Source: Paenibacillus sp. MMS20-IR301
GTDB taxonomy: Bacteria; Bacillota; Bacilli; Paenibacillales; Paenibacillaceae
Reading direction: 5' to 3'
NCBI RefSeq assembly: GCF_032302195.1
Contig: NZ_CP135275.1
Coordinates: 4,092,001 to 4,156,000 of the forward strand
DNA: 64,000 nt
Made by a program: the position numbers and the translations under genes. The notes beneath the pieces were generated by a model, which saw only the letters and a program-made list of their open reading frames with translations, ran no database searches and was not told where the DNA came from. Shown here piece after piece: positions 43,815 to 52,628 of the stretch. Every line of letters begins with the position of its first letter. Positions within the stretch are counted from its first letter, which is position 1.

Positions 43815-45089
43815 CTACTCCCAAACCGCCTGCACCCATGACAGCAAAGAGAGGTCCTGCTCATGGCCGCCGATAACGGATAGCCCTAGCGGCAGTCCTT
43901 CAGGCCCGGCGACCGGCAGCGTAATCTGCGGCAGCCCCGCAAGGCCCGCGAGGCAGCAGAGCATCATAGCTCCGCTGCGGTTCCGCTCCAGCTGCGCTGG
44001 TTCCCCGCCGCGCCGCGGGGCCGGCCCGGGCACGGTCGGAATGACGAGGCAGCCGTCATTCCGCAGCAGACTGCGCAGGCGCTCTGCCAGTTCCCTGCGC
44101 ATGGAGCCGGCGCGGCCATGATCCGCTCCGGCCAGACCGGCCGCCCAACTGAACCGGGCGGCAATGTCCGGCCCGAAGACCGGCCGCTCCCGCTCTATCC
44201 AAGTGCCATGGGTTGCCCAAATCTCGGCACCCTGAAGCTCACGGAAGACATCCATCCATGTCTTCAACCCCTCCGGCGCAATCTCCGTTTCAATCACCTG
44301 CAGTGAAGCGCCCGCCTGAAGCCGCTCCACACCCCGCTCCAGATAGGCGGCGCAGTCCTGTTCAACCAGCGCCCAGCATTCTGCCGGGATATACATTCTG
44401 GAGATTCCGGACTTCGGGTCACAAAGGTCCTGCCCCGTACCGCTGCTATTCCCGCCGGCATGCCCCTGTTCTCCGCTATAATCTCCAGGCCCGCTGCTGC
44501 CTCCGGCTATAGCCGCCGTGTTCCCAAGCAGAACCTTCCCGACCCTCAGCAGCCGCTCCGCACTGCCCGCAATCCAGCCGGCCGTATCAAAACCCGGAGC
44601 CAGCGGGATGACACCGTCCATCTCCACGGCCCCGTGTGTCGGCCGGAAGCCGTATACGCCGCAGTAAGCGGCCGGCACCCTGATGGAGCCCCCCGTATCC
44701 GTGCCCAAGGCGAAATCCACACTGCCGGAGGCTACCGCTACCGCTGAGCCGCTGGAAGAGCCGCCGGGAATCCGGCCTGCACCTTGCGGATTGACCGGAG
44801 TGCCATAATGATAGTTCTCCCCGCCCAGACTGTACATCAGCTCGTCGGTGTGGGCAGCCCCCCGGAGTGAAGCTCCGGCGGACAGCAGCTTATGAACCGC
44901 TGCGGCATGAACAGCCGCAGGCTCATGACTGCGCAGCCAGTCCGGGTTCCCGGCGGAGGAGCGGTGTCCCGCTACCGCAAATACATCTTTAACCGCAAAG
45001 CTTAAGCCGTCCAGTGTGCCCCGGCCGCAGGCGGGAACCCTAAGCTCCGGGGCTATGAACGCACCGTACTGGTTCTGAAGAGCCTCCAT
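43815..45089 (-). CDS. Amidase-signature enzyme (HpxY/AtzE-like candidate)
   Basis: 424 residues from ATG 45089 (GGTGGG 6 nt before); a longer frame to 45140 runs into the preceding gene. The amidase-signature triad is present: Lys34 (FAVKDVF), the cis-Ser at 111-112 (GGSSSGS) and nucleophile Ser135 (TDTGGSIR). A Gly/Ser-rich insertion (about 205-235) is loosely conserved and low-complexity. It lies 25 bp after the GGT-fold gene. Amidases of this type partner HpxW-like proteins in Gram-negative purine clusters (HpxXYW) and work on carbamoyl or oxamate-like amides. The pairing supports that, but general amidase activity is all the sequence proves. Confidence 0.75.
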   Translation of the reverse strand: MEALQNQYGAFIAPELRVPACGRGTLDGLSFAVKDVFAVAGHRSSAGNPDWLRSHEPAAVHAAAVHKLLSAGASLRGAAHTDELMYSLGGENYHYGTPVNPQGAGRIPGGSSSGSAVAVASGSVDFALGTDTGGSIRVPAAYCGVYGFRPTHGAVEMDGVIPLAPGFDTAGWIAGSAERLLRVGKVLLGNTAAIAGGSSGPGDYSGEQGHAGGNSSGTGQDLCDPKSGISRMYIPAECWALVEQDCAAYLERGVERLQAGASLQVIETEIAPEGLKTWMDVFRELQGAEIWATHGTWIERERPVFGPDIAARFSWAAGLAGADHGRAGSMRRELAERLRSLLRNDGCLVIPTVPGPAPRRGGEPAQLERNRSGAMMLCCLAGLAGLPQITLPVAGPEGLPLGLSVIGGHEQDLSLLSWVQAVWE

Positions 45090-45114
45090 GTAATTCCCAC
45101 CTTTCTTAATTCCG

Positions 45115-46701
45115 CTACCAGCCGATAGCCGCCCCGTCACAGCGCGGATCGGTACCGCCGCTCAGGTACCCGTTCCCGTCAACCGCGATGGCGTGGGCAT
45201 GGCCCATGATGCCGTCATAACTGCCGGCCGTGCGGACCAGGTGTCCGGCAGCTGAAAGCCCGGCCAGCACATGGTCTGCCACCCGGTTCTCCACCCTCAG
45301 CTCCTGGGTAGGCTCACCCCAGGTTCTGCCCCAGACGAAGCGGGGCTCATTCACGGCTGTCTGCGGGTCCATGCCGTAATGCAGCATCCGCGTCAGCAGC
45401 AGAGTCTGGGTCTGCGGCTGACCCTCGCCGCCTTGTGTACCGTATAGGTACACGGGTTTGCCGTCCCGGCAGGCCATGGCCGGCATCAGGGTATGGAAAG
45501 AACGCTTATGCGGCTCCAGCGTATTAACATGCTGCGGATCAAGCGAGAAGAAGGAGCCTCTGTTCTGCAGCAGAATCCCCGTCTCTCCGGCCACAGCTCC
45601 CGAACCGAATTCGAAATACAGGCTCTGGATGAACGAGACCGCATTGCCTTCGCTGTCTACCACAGCAGCATAAGCCGTATCCCGTCCAACCGGCTCACTA
45701 TCATAAGCCAGCGCCTGCCGGAGGGAGATGGATGCTGCAAGCTCAGCGGCATATCCCTTATCCAGCAGCCGCTCAAGCGGAATCCGGCTGAAGGCCGGAT
45801 CGGTGAGCACCCGGTCCCGGTCCCGGAAGCTCAGCTTCAGCGCCTCCACCAGCAGATGATAATATTCATAAGAGCCATGCCCGATCTCAGCGAAGTTGTA
45901 ACGCTCCAATATATTAAGCGCCATAAGCGCCGTGAACCCCTGCGAATTAGGCGGAACCTGATAGACTGTAAGACCGTGATAGTCTGCAGCGAGCGGCTCC
46001 TCCCAGTTCCCCTGGTGATCCGCGAAATCCTCCTTCGTGAGATAGCCGCCGGCCTTCCGCATATATTCACTGATCTCTTCCGCGATCTTCCCTTTATAAA
46101 AAGCGTCCCTGCCGCCCGCGGCCAGGGTCATCAGCGTCCTGCCGAGCTGCCGCTGCACAAACCTGCTGCCCGCTGCCGGAACCCGGCCCCCGGGCAGATA
46201 AATCGCCGCCGCTTCCGCAGACAGCGCGGCTCCGGCAAGCACGCTGCCCCCGTGCTGGTCCGGGGACAGCGGGAACCCCCCGGTGCAGTAGCCGATTGCC
46301 GGCTCCAGCACCTCGGCCAGCGTCAGCCGTCCATACTCGCGCTGGACGGCTTCCCAGCTGTCTGCCATTCCGGGTACCGTAATGGCACTGCGCACACCCC
46401 GCCGCGGGATAGCCGCCTCGCCGGCGTAACAATCCCGGCGGACGGCATAGCCGGACCGGCCGCTGCCGTTGTAAGCCCGGACGCGCCTGTCTGCGGCGCT
46501 GTAAGTGAGCCAGAAGGCATCGCCGCCCAGCCCGGTCATATGCGGGTAGACCACTGCCAGCGTTCCGCTGATTGCTACCGCCGCGTCGAAGGCATTGCCC
46601 CCGCGCTCAAGGATGCGCGCTCCGGCGGCAGAGGCCAGATAATGGGGGCTGACCACCATTGTTTTTGTGCCGATTACAGGCCCTCTCTTCAAGCGGATCA
46701 T
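45115..46701 (-). CDS. Gamma-glutamyltransferase-fold Ntn hydrolase (HpxW-like oxamate amidohydrolase candidate)
   Basis: 528 residues; no signal peptide, unlike secreted GGTs. N-terminal VSPHYLASAAGARILERGGNAFDAAVA and MTGLGGDAFWL are GGT-family marks. The autocatalytic Thr is probably Thr342 (GRDTAYAAVVDSEGNAVSF), giving a small subunit of about 187 residues. B. subtilis YwrD and Klebsiella HpxW (oxamate amidohydrolase, about 527 residues) share this length and lack of a signal. Given PucG (which makes oxalurate) upstream and an amidase directly downstream, an oxamate or oxalurate-derived amide is a reasonable substrate. A general gamma-glutamyl hydrolase remains possible. Confidence 0.75.
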   Translation of the reverse strand: MIRLKRGPVIGTKTMVVSPHYLASAAGARILERGGNAFDAAVAISGTLAVVYPHMTGLGGDAFWLTYSAADRRVRAYNGSGRSGYAVRRDCYAGEAAIPRRGVRSAITVPGMADSWEAVQREYGRLTLAEVLEPAIGYCTGGFPLSPDQHGGSVLAGAALSAEAAAIYLPGGRVPAAGSRFVQRQLGRTLMTLAAGGRDAFYKGKIAEEISEYMRKAGGYLTKEDFADHQGNWEEPLAADYHGLTVYQVPPNSQGFTALMALNILERYNFAEIGHGSYEYYHLLVEALKLSFRDRDRVLTDPAFSRIPLERLLDKGYAAELAASISLRQALAYDSEPVGRDTAYAAVVDSEGNAVSFIQSLYFEFGSGAVAGETGILLQNRGSFFSLDPQHVNTLEPHKRSFHTLMPAMACRDGKPVYLYGTQGGEGQPQTQTLLLTRMLHYGMDPQTAVNEPRFVWGRTWGEPTQELRVENRVADHVLAGLSAAGHLVRTAGSYDGIMGHAHAIAVDGNGYLSGGTDPRCDGAAIGW

Positions 46702-46974
46702 CTCCCTTCCAGGTCGTTTCAGTTAGTGTCATTTAACAGCAGCACCAAAACCAATGTCAACGCCTTCCGCCCAACTGCGAATTCCAGCCGTCATTTTTGT
46801 GAGCTGTGCACAAACTTTGCGTTACAGCGGAGCAATCGTCTCCCTTAACAACCGCCTGCTTGTCCAGCCGTGACCCGCGGCCAGCGCTTTTATTCCCCTC
46901 TTTAAACAGCTCAAGGGACCGGCAGATGCCATTTCCATCCGCAAGTCCCCGATTTTTTTTGCCGCCCGGATCTG

Positions 46975-47352
46975 TCATTTCAGAATATACTGCGACAGCA
47001 CCGCCTGCACCTCATAAATATTGACGGATTTATTGAACGTTTTCTTCAGCGGAAGCGCCGCACCGGAGACATAAATGCACAGCTCGGCATCCAGATCGAA
47101 ATGTCCGGCCGTTTCCACCGAGTAGTGTGTGATGCTCCGGTAAGGGATGGAATGGTATTCCGTCTTCTTGCCCGTTACCCCCTGCTTGTCAATGAGAATC
47201 AGCCGTTTGTCCGTAAAAATAAACATATCCCGGATCAGCTTATACGCGCGTTCAATCTTCTCCTGCGGGGCCAGAATCTGTGCATATTCCCGCTGGACAT
47301 CGCTTAGCTGAACCTGAGTGGCATTGCCCAGAAGCCCGTTAAAAATCGTCAT
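46975..47352 (-). CDS. Bacterial PH-domain protein
   Basis: 125 residues from ATG 47352. The sequence is a single bacterial pleckstrin-homology domain: LAPQEKIERAYKLIRDMFIFTDKRLILIDKQG is the typical first part and SIPYRSITHYSVETAGHFDLDAEL the second, with a C-terminal helix. Such proteins (bPH_1 group) are small, cytoplasmic and widespread in Firmicutes. Function is unknown. Monocistronic; 273 bp with no ORF separate it from the GGT-fold gene. Confidence 0.8.
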   Translation of the reverse strand: MTIFNGLLGNATQVQLSDVQREYAQILAPQEKIERAYKLIRDMFIFTDKRLILIDKQGVTGKKTEYHSIPYRSITHYSVETAGHFDLDAELCIYVSGAALPLKKTFNKSVNIYEVQAVLSQYILK

Positions 47353-47456
47353 GTGCATCCCCATTTCAGTCATACATTTGGCAAAAAAAGCGCTCGGCCA
47401 TAGTCCATACTACTTGCCGGTGAACAGGTTTATGCCTGGGCAGCCTGATTTGCCAC

Positions 47457-47485
47457 TTGCTAATTTCCGCTATATTGGTTACACT
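47457..47485 (+). promoter_or_regulatory. Putative promoter of the leader ORF / ABC-F unit
   Basis: TTGCTA (47457-47462) and TACACT (47480-47485) with 17-bp spacing, ahead of the strong ribosome site at 47503-47509. Confidence 0.45.
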
Positions 47486-47518
47486 GACTTTAAATTTATG
47501 CGAAGGAGGTGTAGGAGA

Positions 47519-47686
47519 ATGGATCACAATGTGACTAATAGTGTTAGCAGCCGGCTGATTAATATCATGTCTGGCATCGTTCATGTAAATGCCGTCAACG
47601 GGAGAAGTCTGTCCATTTACACGAACTTAATAACACTACAACATTGTGAAATGCCTTTCTCGCCTACACTCGAGCGGATGCCATAA
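47519..47686 (+). CDS. 55-residue ORF, possible leader peptide for ABC-F attenuation
   Basis: Starts at ATG 47519, 9 nt after a near-perfect AAGGAGGTG ribosome site, and ends at TAA 47686. The product is hydrophilic, lacks transmembrane segments and resembles nothing I know (MDHNVTNSVSS start, ERMP end). Fifteen bases after the stop there is an intrinsic terminator, then the ABC-F gene. It may be a small protein gene, or a translated leader whose stalled ribosome controls readthrough. It is longer than usual leader peptides. Confidence 0.5.
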   Translation: MDHNVTNSVSSRLINIMSGIVHVNAVNGRSLSIYTNLITLQHCEMPFSPTLERMP

Positions 47687-47700
47687 ACCGGAGAGTTTTC

Positions 47701-47731
47701 AGGCCGCAGGGAATTTCCCTGTGGTCTTTTT
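47701..47731 (+). terminator. Intrinsic terminator/attenuator before the ABC-F gene
   Basis: Stem AGGCCGCAGGG (47701-47711) / CCCTGTGGTCT (47717-47727), with G-U pairs and an AATTT loop, then a T tract (47727-47731). It lies between the 55-residue ORF and the ABC-F start at 47810, as in known antibiotic-responsive attenuators. Confidence 0.75.
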
Positions 47732-47809
47732 GTTATGTATTTTTAAAGATTGCGGGGGATTTCCGGTGCGGCAGTGCGGGTAAGGCATTCCTATAAAAGG
47801 AGAATAACT

Positions 47810-49771
47810 ATGATCATCTCATGCCAAAATGTCCAAAAATACCACGGTGCCCAGCTCGTTCTGGAGAACATCACCTTTGAAATCCGCCAAGGCGAAAAAA
47901 TCGGCCTGATCGGCCGCAACGGCTGCGGCAAAACCACCCTTTTCCACCTTCTGAGCGGGGAAGAACGCCCCGATCAGGGACAAATCTCGATCCGCCGGGG
48001 CAGCGTTATCGGGCTGCTCGCGCAAATCCAGGAAGCCCATGACAGCGAGACCGTCTACGATGTCCTGCAGCGCAGCTTCGCAGAGCCGCTTGCCTGGCAG
48101 CGCCGCCTGCGGGAGCTGGAGCAGGAGATGTCTGCTCCCGGCGCAGAAGCCGACGAAGCCGGCTGGGGCAGCCTGCTCAAGGAATACGGTACACTGCAGG
48201 AGAAATTCGAAGCGGCCGGAGGCTATGAGATCGAATCCTCCATCCAGCGTGTAGCCGCCGGGCTCGGCATCGGAGCCCACCAGTATGACCGCCGGTTCGC
48301 AACCCTCTCCGGAGGGGAGAAAACCAAGATCGGTCTTGCCGAGCTGCTGCTGCGCCGTCCCGACATTCTGCTGCTGGATGAGCCGACCAACCATCTCGAT
48401 ATGGAGGCAATTGAATGGCTGGAGCAGTTCCTGCAGAGCTATGACGGTACGGTACTGGCTATCTCCCATGACCGTTATTTCCTGGATGCGGTCGTCAAGA
48501 AAGTGATTGAGATTGAAGACGGTGAAGCCTTCACCTTCCATGCGAACTACAGCGGCTATCAGATTGAGAAGGAAGCACGGCTCCTGCAGCAGTTCGCTGA
48601 CTATCAGGAGCAGCAGAAGAAGATTAAGCAGATGCAGGAGAGCATCAAGCGGCTGATTGAATGGGGCAAATTGAATCCCCAGAACGTCTCCTTCCCCCGC
48701 CGCGCCGCCTCCATGCAAAAGGCGCTGGACCGGATGGTCAAGGTCAAACGTCCGGTGCTGGAGCGTAAATCCATGGATCTGCAGCTGCAGCAGGATGACC
48801 GGACGGGCAATCAGGTCGTGATTCTGGAACAAATCAGCAAAGCATACGGAGACCGTAAGCTGTTCTCCACAGCCAGCGATATCCTTAGATATGGAGAAAC
48901 CACAGCACTGATAGGCGGCAATGGTGCAGGCAAAAGCACACTGCTGCGGATTATCCTTGGCCAGGAGACCCCGGACAGCGGCAGCTGCACCCTGGCTGCG
49001 AGAGCCGTTGTCGGCTATCTCGCCCAGGAAGCTGTGCCGGAGGAGAACGGGCAGTCGGTACTGCGTTATTTCCGTGAGGAGGCCGGACTTGAGGAGGGTG
49101 AAGCCCGCGGGCAGCTGGCCCGGTTCCTCTTCTACGGCAGTGATGTGTTCAAGGACATCACCAACCTCTCCGGCGGGGAGTGGACACGGCTGCGCTTCGC
49201 GGTGCTGATGCACCGCCGGCCGAATCTGCTCATTCTCGATGAGCCGACGAACCATCTCGATATTGATTCCCGCGAGGCGCTGGAGGAAGCGCTGGAGGAA
49301 TTCCCGGGCACCGTGCTGGCGGTATCCCATGACCGGTATTTCATTAACCGCTGCTTCGGCAAGCTCTGGACGATTGAAGGCGGCCGCTTCTCCTCCTTCT
49401 CCGGAAATTACGAGTATTATAAGGAGAAGCAGGCTGGCGCAGCAGTACAGCCGTCGGCAGCAGGCAAGCCTGCTGGCAGGGCAGACATACCGTTTAAGGC
49501 GAAAGCTTCACCTGCGGCTAACGGTGTACGCTCCCGGAGCAGCGAACACAGCGCCTCCGGTGCCGCATCCCGCAAGCCGCGGCCGGCGGCTGCCTGGGAG
49601 CAGGATATCGCAGCAGCGGAAGCCCGGCTCGCGTCAATCGATGCCGAGATGCTGGACCCGCAGCATGCCAGTGACGCGCTGAAGCTGGCCGGGCTCCAGG
49701 AGACGCGCGACGGCGCCCAGCAGCAGCTGGATGACTTGTACAGCAGCTGGTTAAGTGAAGCGGACAAATAA
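47810..49771 (+). CDS. ABC-F family ATPase (translation factor or ribosome-protection type)
   Basis: 653 residues from ATG 47810 (AAAGGAG upstream); an earlier in-frame start lacks a ribosome site. Two full ABC domains without membrane segments: Walker A GRNGCGKTTL and GGNGAGKSTL, signatures LSGGEKTKIGLAEL and LSGGEWTRLRFAVL, and two DEPTNHLD boxes. The inter-domain linker is long and charged (about 245-320, PRRAASMQKALDRMVKVKRP). The C-terminus has a low-complexity linker and an acidic coiled coil, as in YdiF/Uup proteins. ABC-F proteins bind the ribosomal E site; some protect against antibiotics. The leader/terminator arrangement upstream favours inducible ribosome protection. No drug specificity can be read from the sequence. 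Confidence 0.88.
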   Translation: MIISCQNVQKYHGAQLVLENITFEIRQGEKIGLIGRNGCGKTTLFHLLSGEERPDQGQISIRRGSVIGLLAQIQEAHDSETVYDVLQRSFAEPLAWQRRLRELEQEMSAPGAEADEAGWGSLLKEYGTLQEKFEAAGGYEIESSIQRVAAGLGIGAHQYDRRFATLSGGEKTKIGLAELLLRRPDILLLDEPTNHLDMEAIEWLEQFLQSYDGTVLAISHDRYFLDAVVKKVIEIEDGEAFTFHANYSGYQIEKEARLLQQFADYQEQQKKIKQMQESIKRLIEWGKLNPQNVSFPRRAASMQKALDRMVKVKRPVLERKSMDLQLQQDDRTGNQVVILEQISKAYGDRKLFSTASDILRYGETTALIGGNGAGKSTLLRIILGQETPDSGSCTLAARAVVGYLAQEAVPEENGQSVLRYFREEAGLEEGEARGQLARFLFYGSDVFKDITNLSGGEWTRLRFAVLMHRRPNLLILDEPTNHLDIDSREALEEALEEFPGTVLAVSHDRYFINRCFGKLWTIEGGRFSSFSGNYEYYKEKQAGAAVQPSAAGKPAGRADIPFKAKASPAANGVRSRSSEHSASGAASRKPRPAAAWEQDIAAAEARLASIDAEMLDPQHASDALKLAGLQETRDGAQQQLDDLYSSWLSEADK

Positions 49772-49808
49772 TTCAGATGAACAAATTCTATAATTGGAGT
49801 GATTTAAG

Positions 49809-50282
49809 ATGACATTAACACCGGCAATAGCAAGATACTGGGAGGGCTATCTGGCCCTTCATCCTGAAGCCGCCGACCATTTCGACAGCGCCTGGGCTTT
49901 CGGCGATAATCCCCGGCTGGCCGATGAATTGCTGGACCTCGTCCTGCAGGGCATCAAGACCGGAACGGCGCAGAATTACGAGCTGAGCCAGGCCAGGAAC
50001 ATCCCTCTTCCTTTTGAAGGCGGATTGTCCATCCTGCTGGATAGTACCGGGGAGCCGCGCGCAATAATTGAGACAACCAAGGTAGAGATCGTCCCGTTCG
50101 GTGAGGTCACCCCGGAGTTCGCTTACTCGGAAGGTGAGGATGACCGGAGCCTTGCGTCCTGGAGGTACCATCATGAGGTGTATTTCACCAGAGAACTCCA
50201 GGCTGAGGGTAAGACGTTCGATCCGGACATGCGGGTCGTCTGCGAGACCTTCCGTCTGGTTGATACAAGTGGAAACAGATAA
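49809..50282 (+). CDS. ASCH-domain protein
   Basis: 157 residues. It starts with a short helical region, then the ASCH core: GIKTGTAQNYELSQARNIPLPFEGGLSILLDSTGEPRAIIETTKVEIVPFGEVTPEFAYSEGE-type pattern (about 48-110), with the conserved Lys-Thr-Gly-Thr and Glu residues. The ASCH fold is related to PUA and some members hydrolyse N4-acylcytidines. It lies 38 bp after the ABC-F gene and may be co-transcribed. Function unknown beyond RNA or nucleoside association. Confidence 0.82.
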   Translation: MTLTPAIARYWEGYLALHPEAADHFDSAWAFGDNPRLADELLDLVLQGIKTGTAQNYELSQARNIPLPFEGGLSILLDSTGEPRAIIETTKVEIVPFGEVTPEFAYSEGEDDRSLASWRYHHEVYFTRELQAEGKTFDPDMRVVCETFRLVDTSGNR

Positions 50283-50329
50283 ATTCTTATATTTTCAATA
50301 AGGGGCTGTAGCTCCTCCATATATTCAAA

Positions 50330-50366
50330 AAGGCTGCTTCTCCGGACGGAGAGGCAGCCTTCATTG
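50330..50366. terminator. Bidirectional intrinsic terminator
   Basis: AAGGCTGCTTCTCC / GGAGAGGCAGCCTT, with A run before and T-rich stretch after. It separates the ABC-F/ASCH pair from the small leftward gene at 50410. Confidence 0.8.
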
Positions 50367-50409
50367 TATAATTAGGATTTATTGTATGCTGATAGCTTCT
50401 GCGGACGGG

Positions 50410-50565
50410 TTAGAAATTCCAGATGCCCATAATCCAGCCGATGACCGAGATCCATAATGGAATACTGATCAGGATGCCCCATACCAGGCCGGTAGCAATA
50501 TTGCCTTCTGCAGGTCTCGATACACTCTCCGGCGCAAGCGGAAGTCTTAACTCTTCTTGTTCCAT
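50410..50565 (-). CDS. Small single-span membrane protein (51 residues)
   Basis: ATG 50565 follows TTAGGAGGGGATCGC, an excellent ribosome site, and the frame ends at TAA 50410. The product has a charged N-terminus (MEQEELRLPLAPES), a Pro-containing linker, and one long transmembrane helix (about 22-48, GLVWGILISIPLWISVIGWI) ending in WNF. Small membrane proteins of this form are common in Bacillales, mostly with unknown function. A terminator lies 44 bp downstream. I am confident it is expressed, not about what it does. Confidence 0.75.
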   Translation of the reverse strand: MEQEELRLPLAPESVSRPAEGNIATGLVWGILISIPLWISVIGWIMGIWNF

Positions 50566-50769
50566 GCGATCCCCTCCTAAAATATCTTATCGTCACAGCA
50601 GAGGAAAAAATGTAGACCGCCTGGCCCAAAAAGTTGCGCACTCCATAAATTTTTAGTTATATAGGCTCAGCGGCTTATTGTTGTAAAGGCTTACATGTTA
50701 AGTATTAACCATTTTTTGTCTTCTTTAAAACTTTCAGGCCATTACCGTTCATATATAATATGCAGTTCT

Positions 50770-51387
50770 TTAGTCCAATATGACCGGTTTTTCAGGATCA
50801 TGCAGATACTGGAACAGCGTATGCAGCTGTGCCGCCGTATTCCGTTCTTCAGACAGCGCCGGCAGCTCATGTTCACCAAAAAAGGCTACTCCGCTCGTCT
50901 CTACACCTGCCGCAGCCGCACCGCCGGTAATCCGGCAAAGAATGAATATCTTGTAAACATGGTAGGGCTCCGGGGGATGCTGATGGAACTTCTTGTCCAG
51001 CACAGCGAGCAGCCTTACGGCTTCTGCCTGGTAACCGGACTCCTCGGCAATCTCTTTGACCACTACCTCACTCGGGGACAGGCCGATATCGGCCCAGCCG
51101 CCGGGAAGCGCCCATTTGCCGTCCAGCTTTTCGTGTACGAGCAGAATTTTATCATCCTGAAAAACCACGCCCCGGACATCCACTTTAGGTGTGCTGTAGC
51201 CGCCTTCTTCCGCGAAGGAGAGCCGGATGCGCTCCTTGCTCTCATAGGTATAATTAGCCAGAATGTCCACACTAAGCTCCCGCAACGCCTGATAACGCTC
51301 GATATCATACACATCCTTGGCATAGGTCAGTCCTGTCTGGGCAATACCCTGGATCTCCTTCGCCCAGGTTAACCATTTCGGTTCCAT
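50770..51387 (-). CDS. Nudix hydrolase with N-terminal helical extension
   Basis: 205 residues from ATG 51387 (GAAGGAG 8 nt upstream); a longer frame to 51411 overlaps the next gene's end. The Nudix box GWADIGLSPSEVVVKEIAEESGY is complete, with the catalytic Glu pair, at about residues 98-120. The first 65 residues (PKWLTWAKEIQGIAQTGLTYAKDVYDIERYQ) form the 'Nudix N-terminal' helical domain of ADP-ribose or nucleotide-sugar pyrophosphatases. It lies 14 bp after the methyltransferase gene and so is probably co-transcribed with it. Confidence 0.88.
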   Translation of the reverse strand: MEPKWLTWAKEIQGIAQTGLTYAKDVYDIERYQALRELSVDILANYTYESKERIRLSFAEEGGYSTPKVDVRGVVFQDDKILLVHEKLDGKWALPGGWADIGLSPSEVVVKEIAEESGYQAEAVRLLAVLDKKFHQHPPEPYHVYKIFILCRITGGAAAAGVETSGVAFFGEHELPALSEERNTAAQLHTLFQYLHDPEKPVILD

Positions 51388-51401
51388 TCTAATCACTCCT
51401 T

Positions 51402-52394
51402 CTATTCGCAAAGCATCAAATGACGGGAGAACAAGCCTTTCTTCGCAATACAGCGGTCTATGATTGTAAATCCGGCAGAGCTGATCATCTCATCCATCGC
51501 CTCAATCGCCACGATAACAACCCGGCCGGCAATACGGCGGGCATTGGCCAGAATTGCGAACTGTTCCTCCGGTGTAATGCTCGAATACAGATTGTACGGC
51601 ATGTCCACAATGGCAGCATCATAATGCTCCTCAATATCGGCAATATCTCCAAGTGTGACGGTACTCTCAAAGCCGAAATGGGCAATGTTCGTCCGTGCAC
51701 CGGCAGCAATAAACGGGTTGATATCCCGTCCGACGATATCGATTCCCATCGACAGCGCCTCCACCATAACCGTCCCGATCCCGCAGCAGGGGTCTATAGC
51801 CTTCACTCCGGGTATCCGGGGAACAGCCATGTTGACTGCCGCCCGGGCCACACGCGTGCTAAGCGCGATGGAGTAGCTGCGCGGCTTCTGCATCTGGCGG
51901 AGCCAGGTTGCCTTATTCTTATGGTAAGTGCCGAAATACCAGCGCCCGCCCAGTGTTACAAGGCCATACACCCGCTCCGGACGGTTCACATCCGCTTCTC
52001 CCTCAATCCGCATGCCGATTTCCCGTTCAATGGCTCTGCGCTCATCATACTCAACTTTATGCTCAGGGGCCAAGTCATTCGTTTTCACAAAAATAACCTT
52101 AAAGGTCTGCCCCGCAAGCTCTACCTGCTCTGTCTGCTTGTAGATTTCCTCAAGAGTGTCCCCTGCGTACATGACATCAACCCGTTCTTTGATAAAAGGG
52201 CTGCGGCTTACATCCACCTGGATACCGCTTGAAAAAAGCATGGGCGGAATCACCCGCCCGAACAGGCAGCGCAGCTCCATGCCGCACAGCGATGCCTCAT
52301 CCTCTGTATGGGTGTAAGTATATATATATGACGGGAAGCCGCTCTCAGGCAACTCCGCTCCGTGTTCAACATTTACAGGCACATTCTCTGACAC
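51402..52394 (-). CDS. TRM11/UPF0020-type RNA methyltransferase
   Basis: 330 residues. The N-terminal part (about 1-150) resembles a THUMP-like RNA-binding region. The C-terminal part is a Rossmann SAM-dependent methylase with AIDPCCGIGTVMVEALSMG (SAM loop) and VDMPYNLY in the position of the catalytic (D/N)PP(Y/F) motif; here it reads DMPY. Family members N2-methylate guanosine in tRNA. This is the closest match, but the target RNA is inferred. Upstream of the Nudix gene. Confidence 0.82.
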   Translation of the reverse strand: MSENVPVNVEHGAELPESGFPSYIYTYTHTEDEASLCGMELRCLFGRVIPPMLFSSGIQVDVSRSPFIKERVDVMYAGDTLEEIYKQTEQVELAGQTFKVIFVKTNDLAPEHKVEYDERRAIEREIGMRIEGEADVNRPERVYGLVTLGGRWYFGTYHKNKATWLRQMQKPRSYSIALSTRVARAAVNMAVPRIPGVKAIDPCCGIGTVMVEALSMGIDIVGRDINPFIAAGARTNIAHFGFESTVTLGDIADIEEHYDAAIVDMPYNLYSSITPEEQFAILANARRIAGRVVIVAIEAMDEMISSAGFTIIDRCIAKKGLFSRHLMLCE

Positions 52395-52628
52395 TCTGAT
52401 TCGCTCCTATCGCTTTCGCCGCTGGCGGCGCCTTTTGGTTCATAAAGTTCAGCATACTACCGGGAGGCGGTTTACACAATCCTTTTTGATCCATTGGAAT
52501 ATCTCCAGTATAATGAATGCATTACACTGCCGGGTCAAGACTGCCCGGAATCCCGGATGATGTCTTTATGAATGATGCCGGTTCCCGGCGGCACCCTGCA
52601 GCGAATTCCAAGGAGGTACATAAATACT

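Noticed and set aside
44213..44747. Plus-strand Pro/Arg/His-rich frames opposite the amidase
   Set aside because: Typical antisense shadows in GC-rich coding DNA.
45493..46848. Plus-strand frame of about 450 codons opposite the GGT-fold gene
   Set aside because: Antisense shadow; Arg/His/Pro/Gln-rich composition, and no ribosome site.
47819..49330. Long minus-strand frame (about 500 codons) opposite the ABC-F gene
   Set aside because: Antisense shadow of a clearly coding ABC-F gene with high third-position GC; no start signal or family resemblance.
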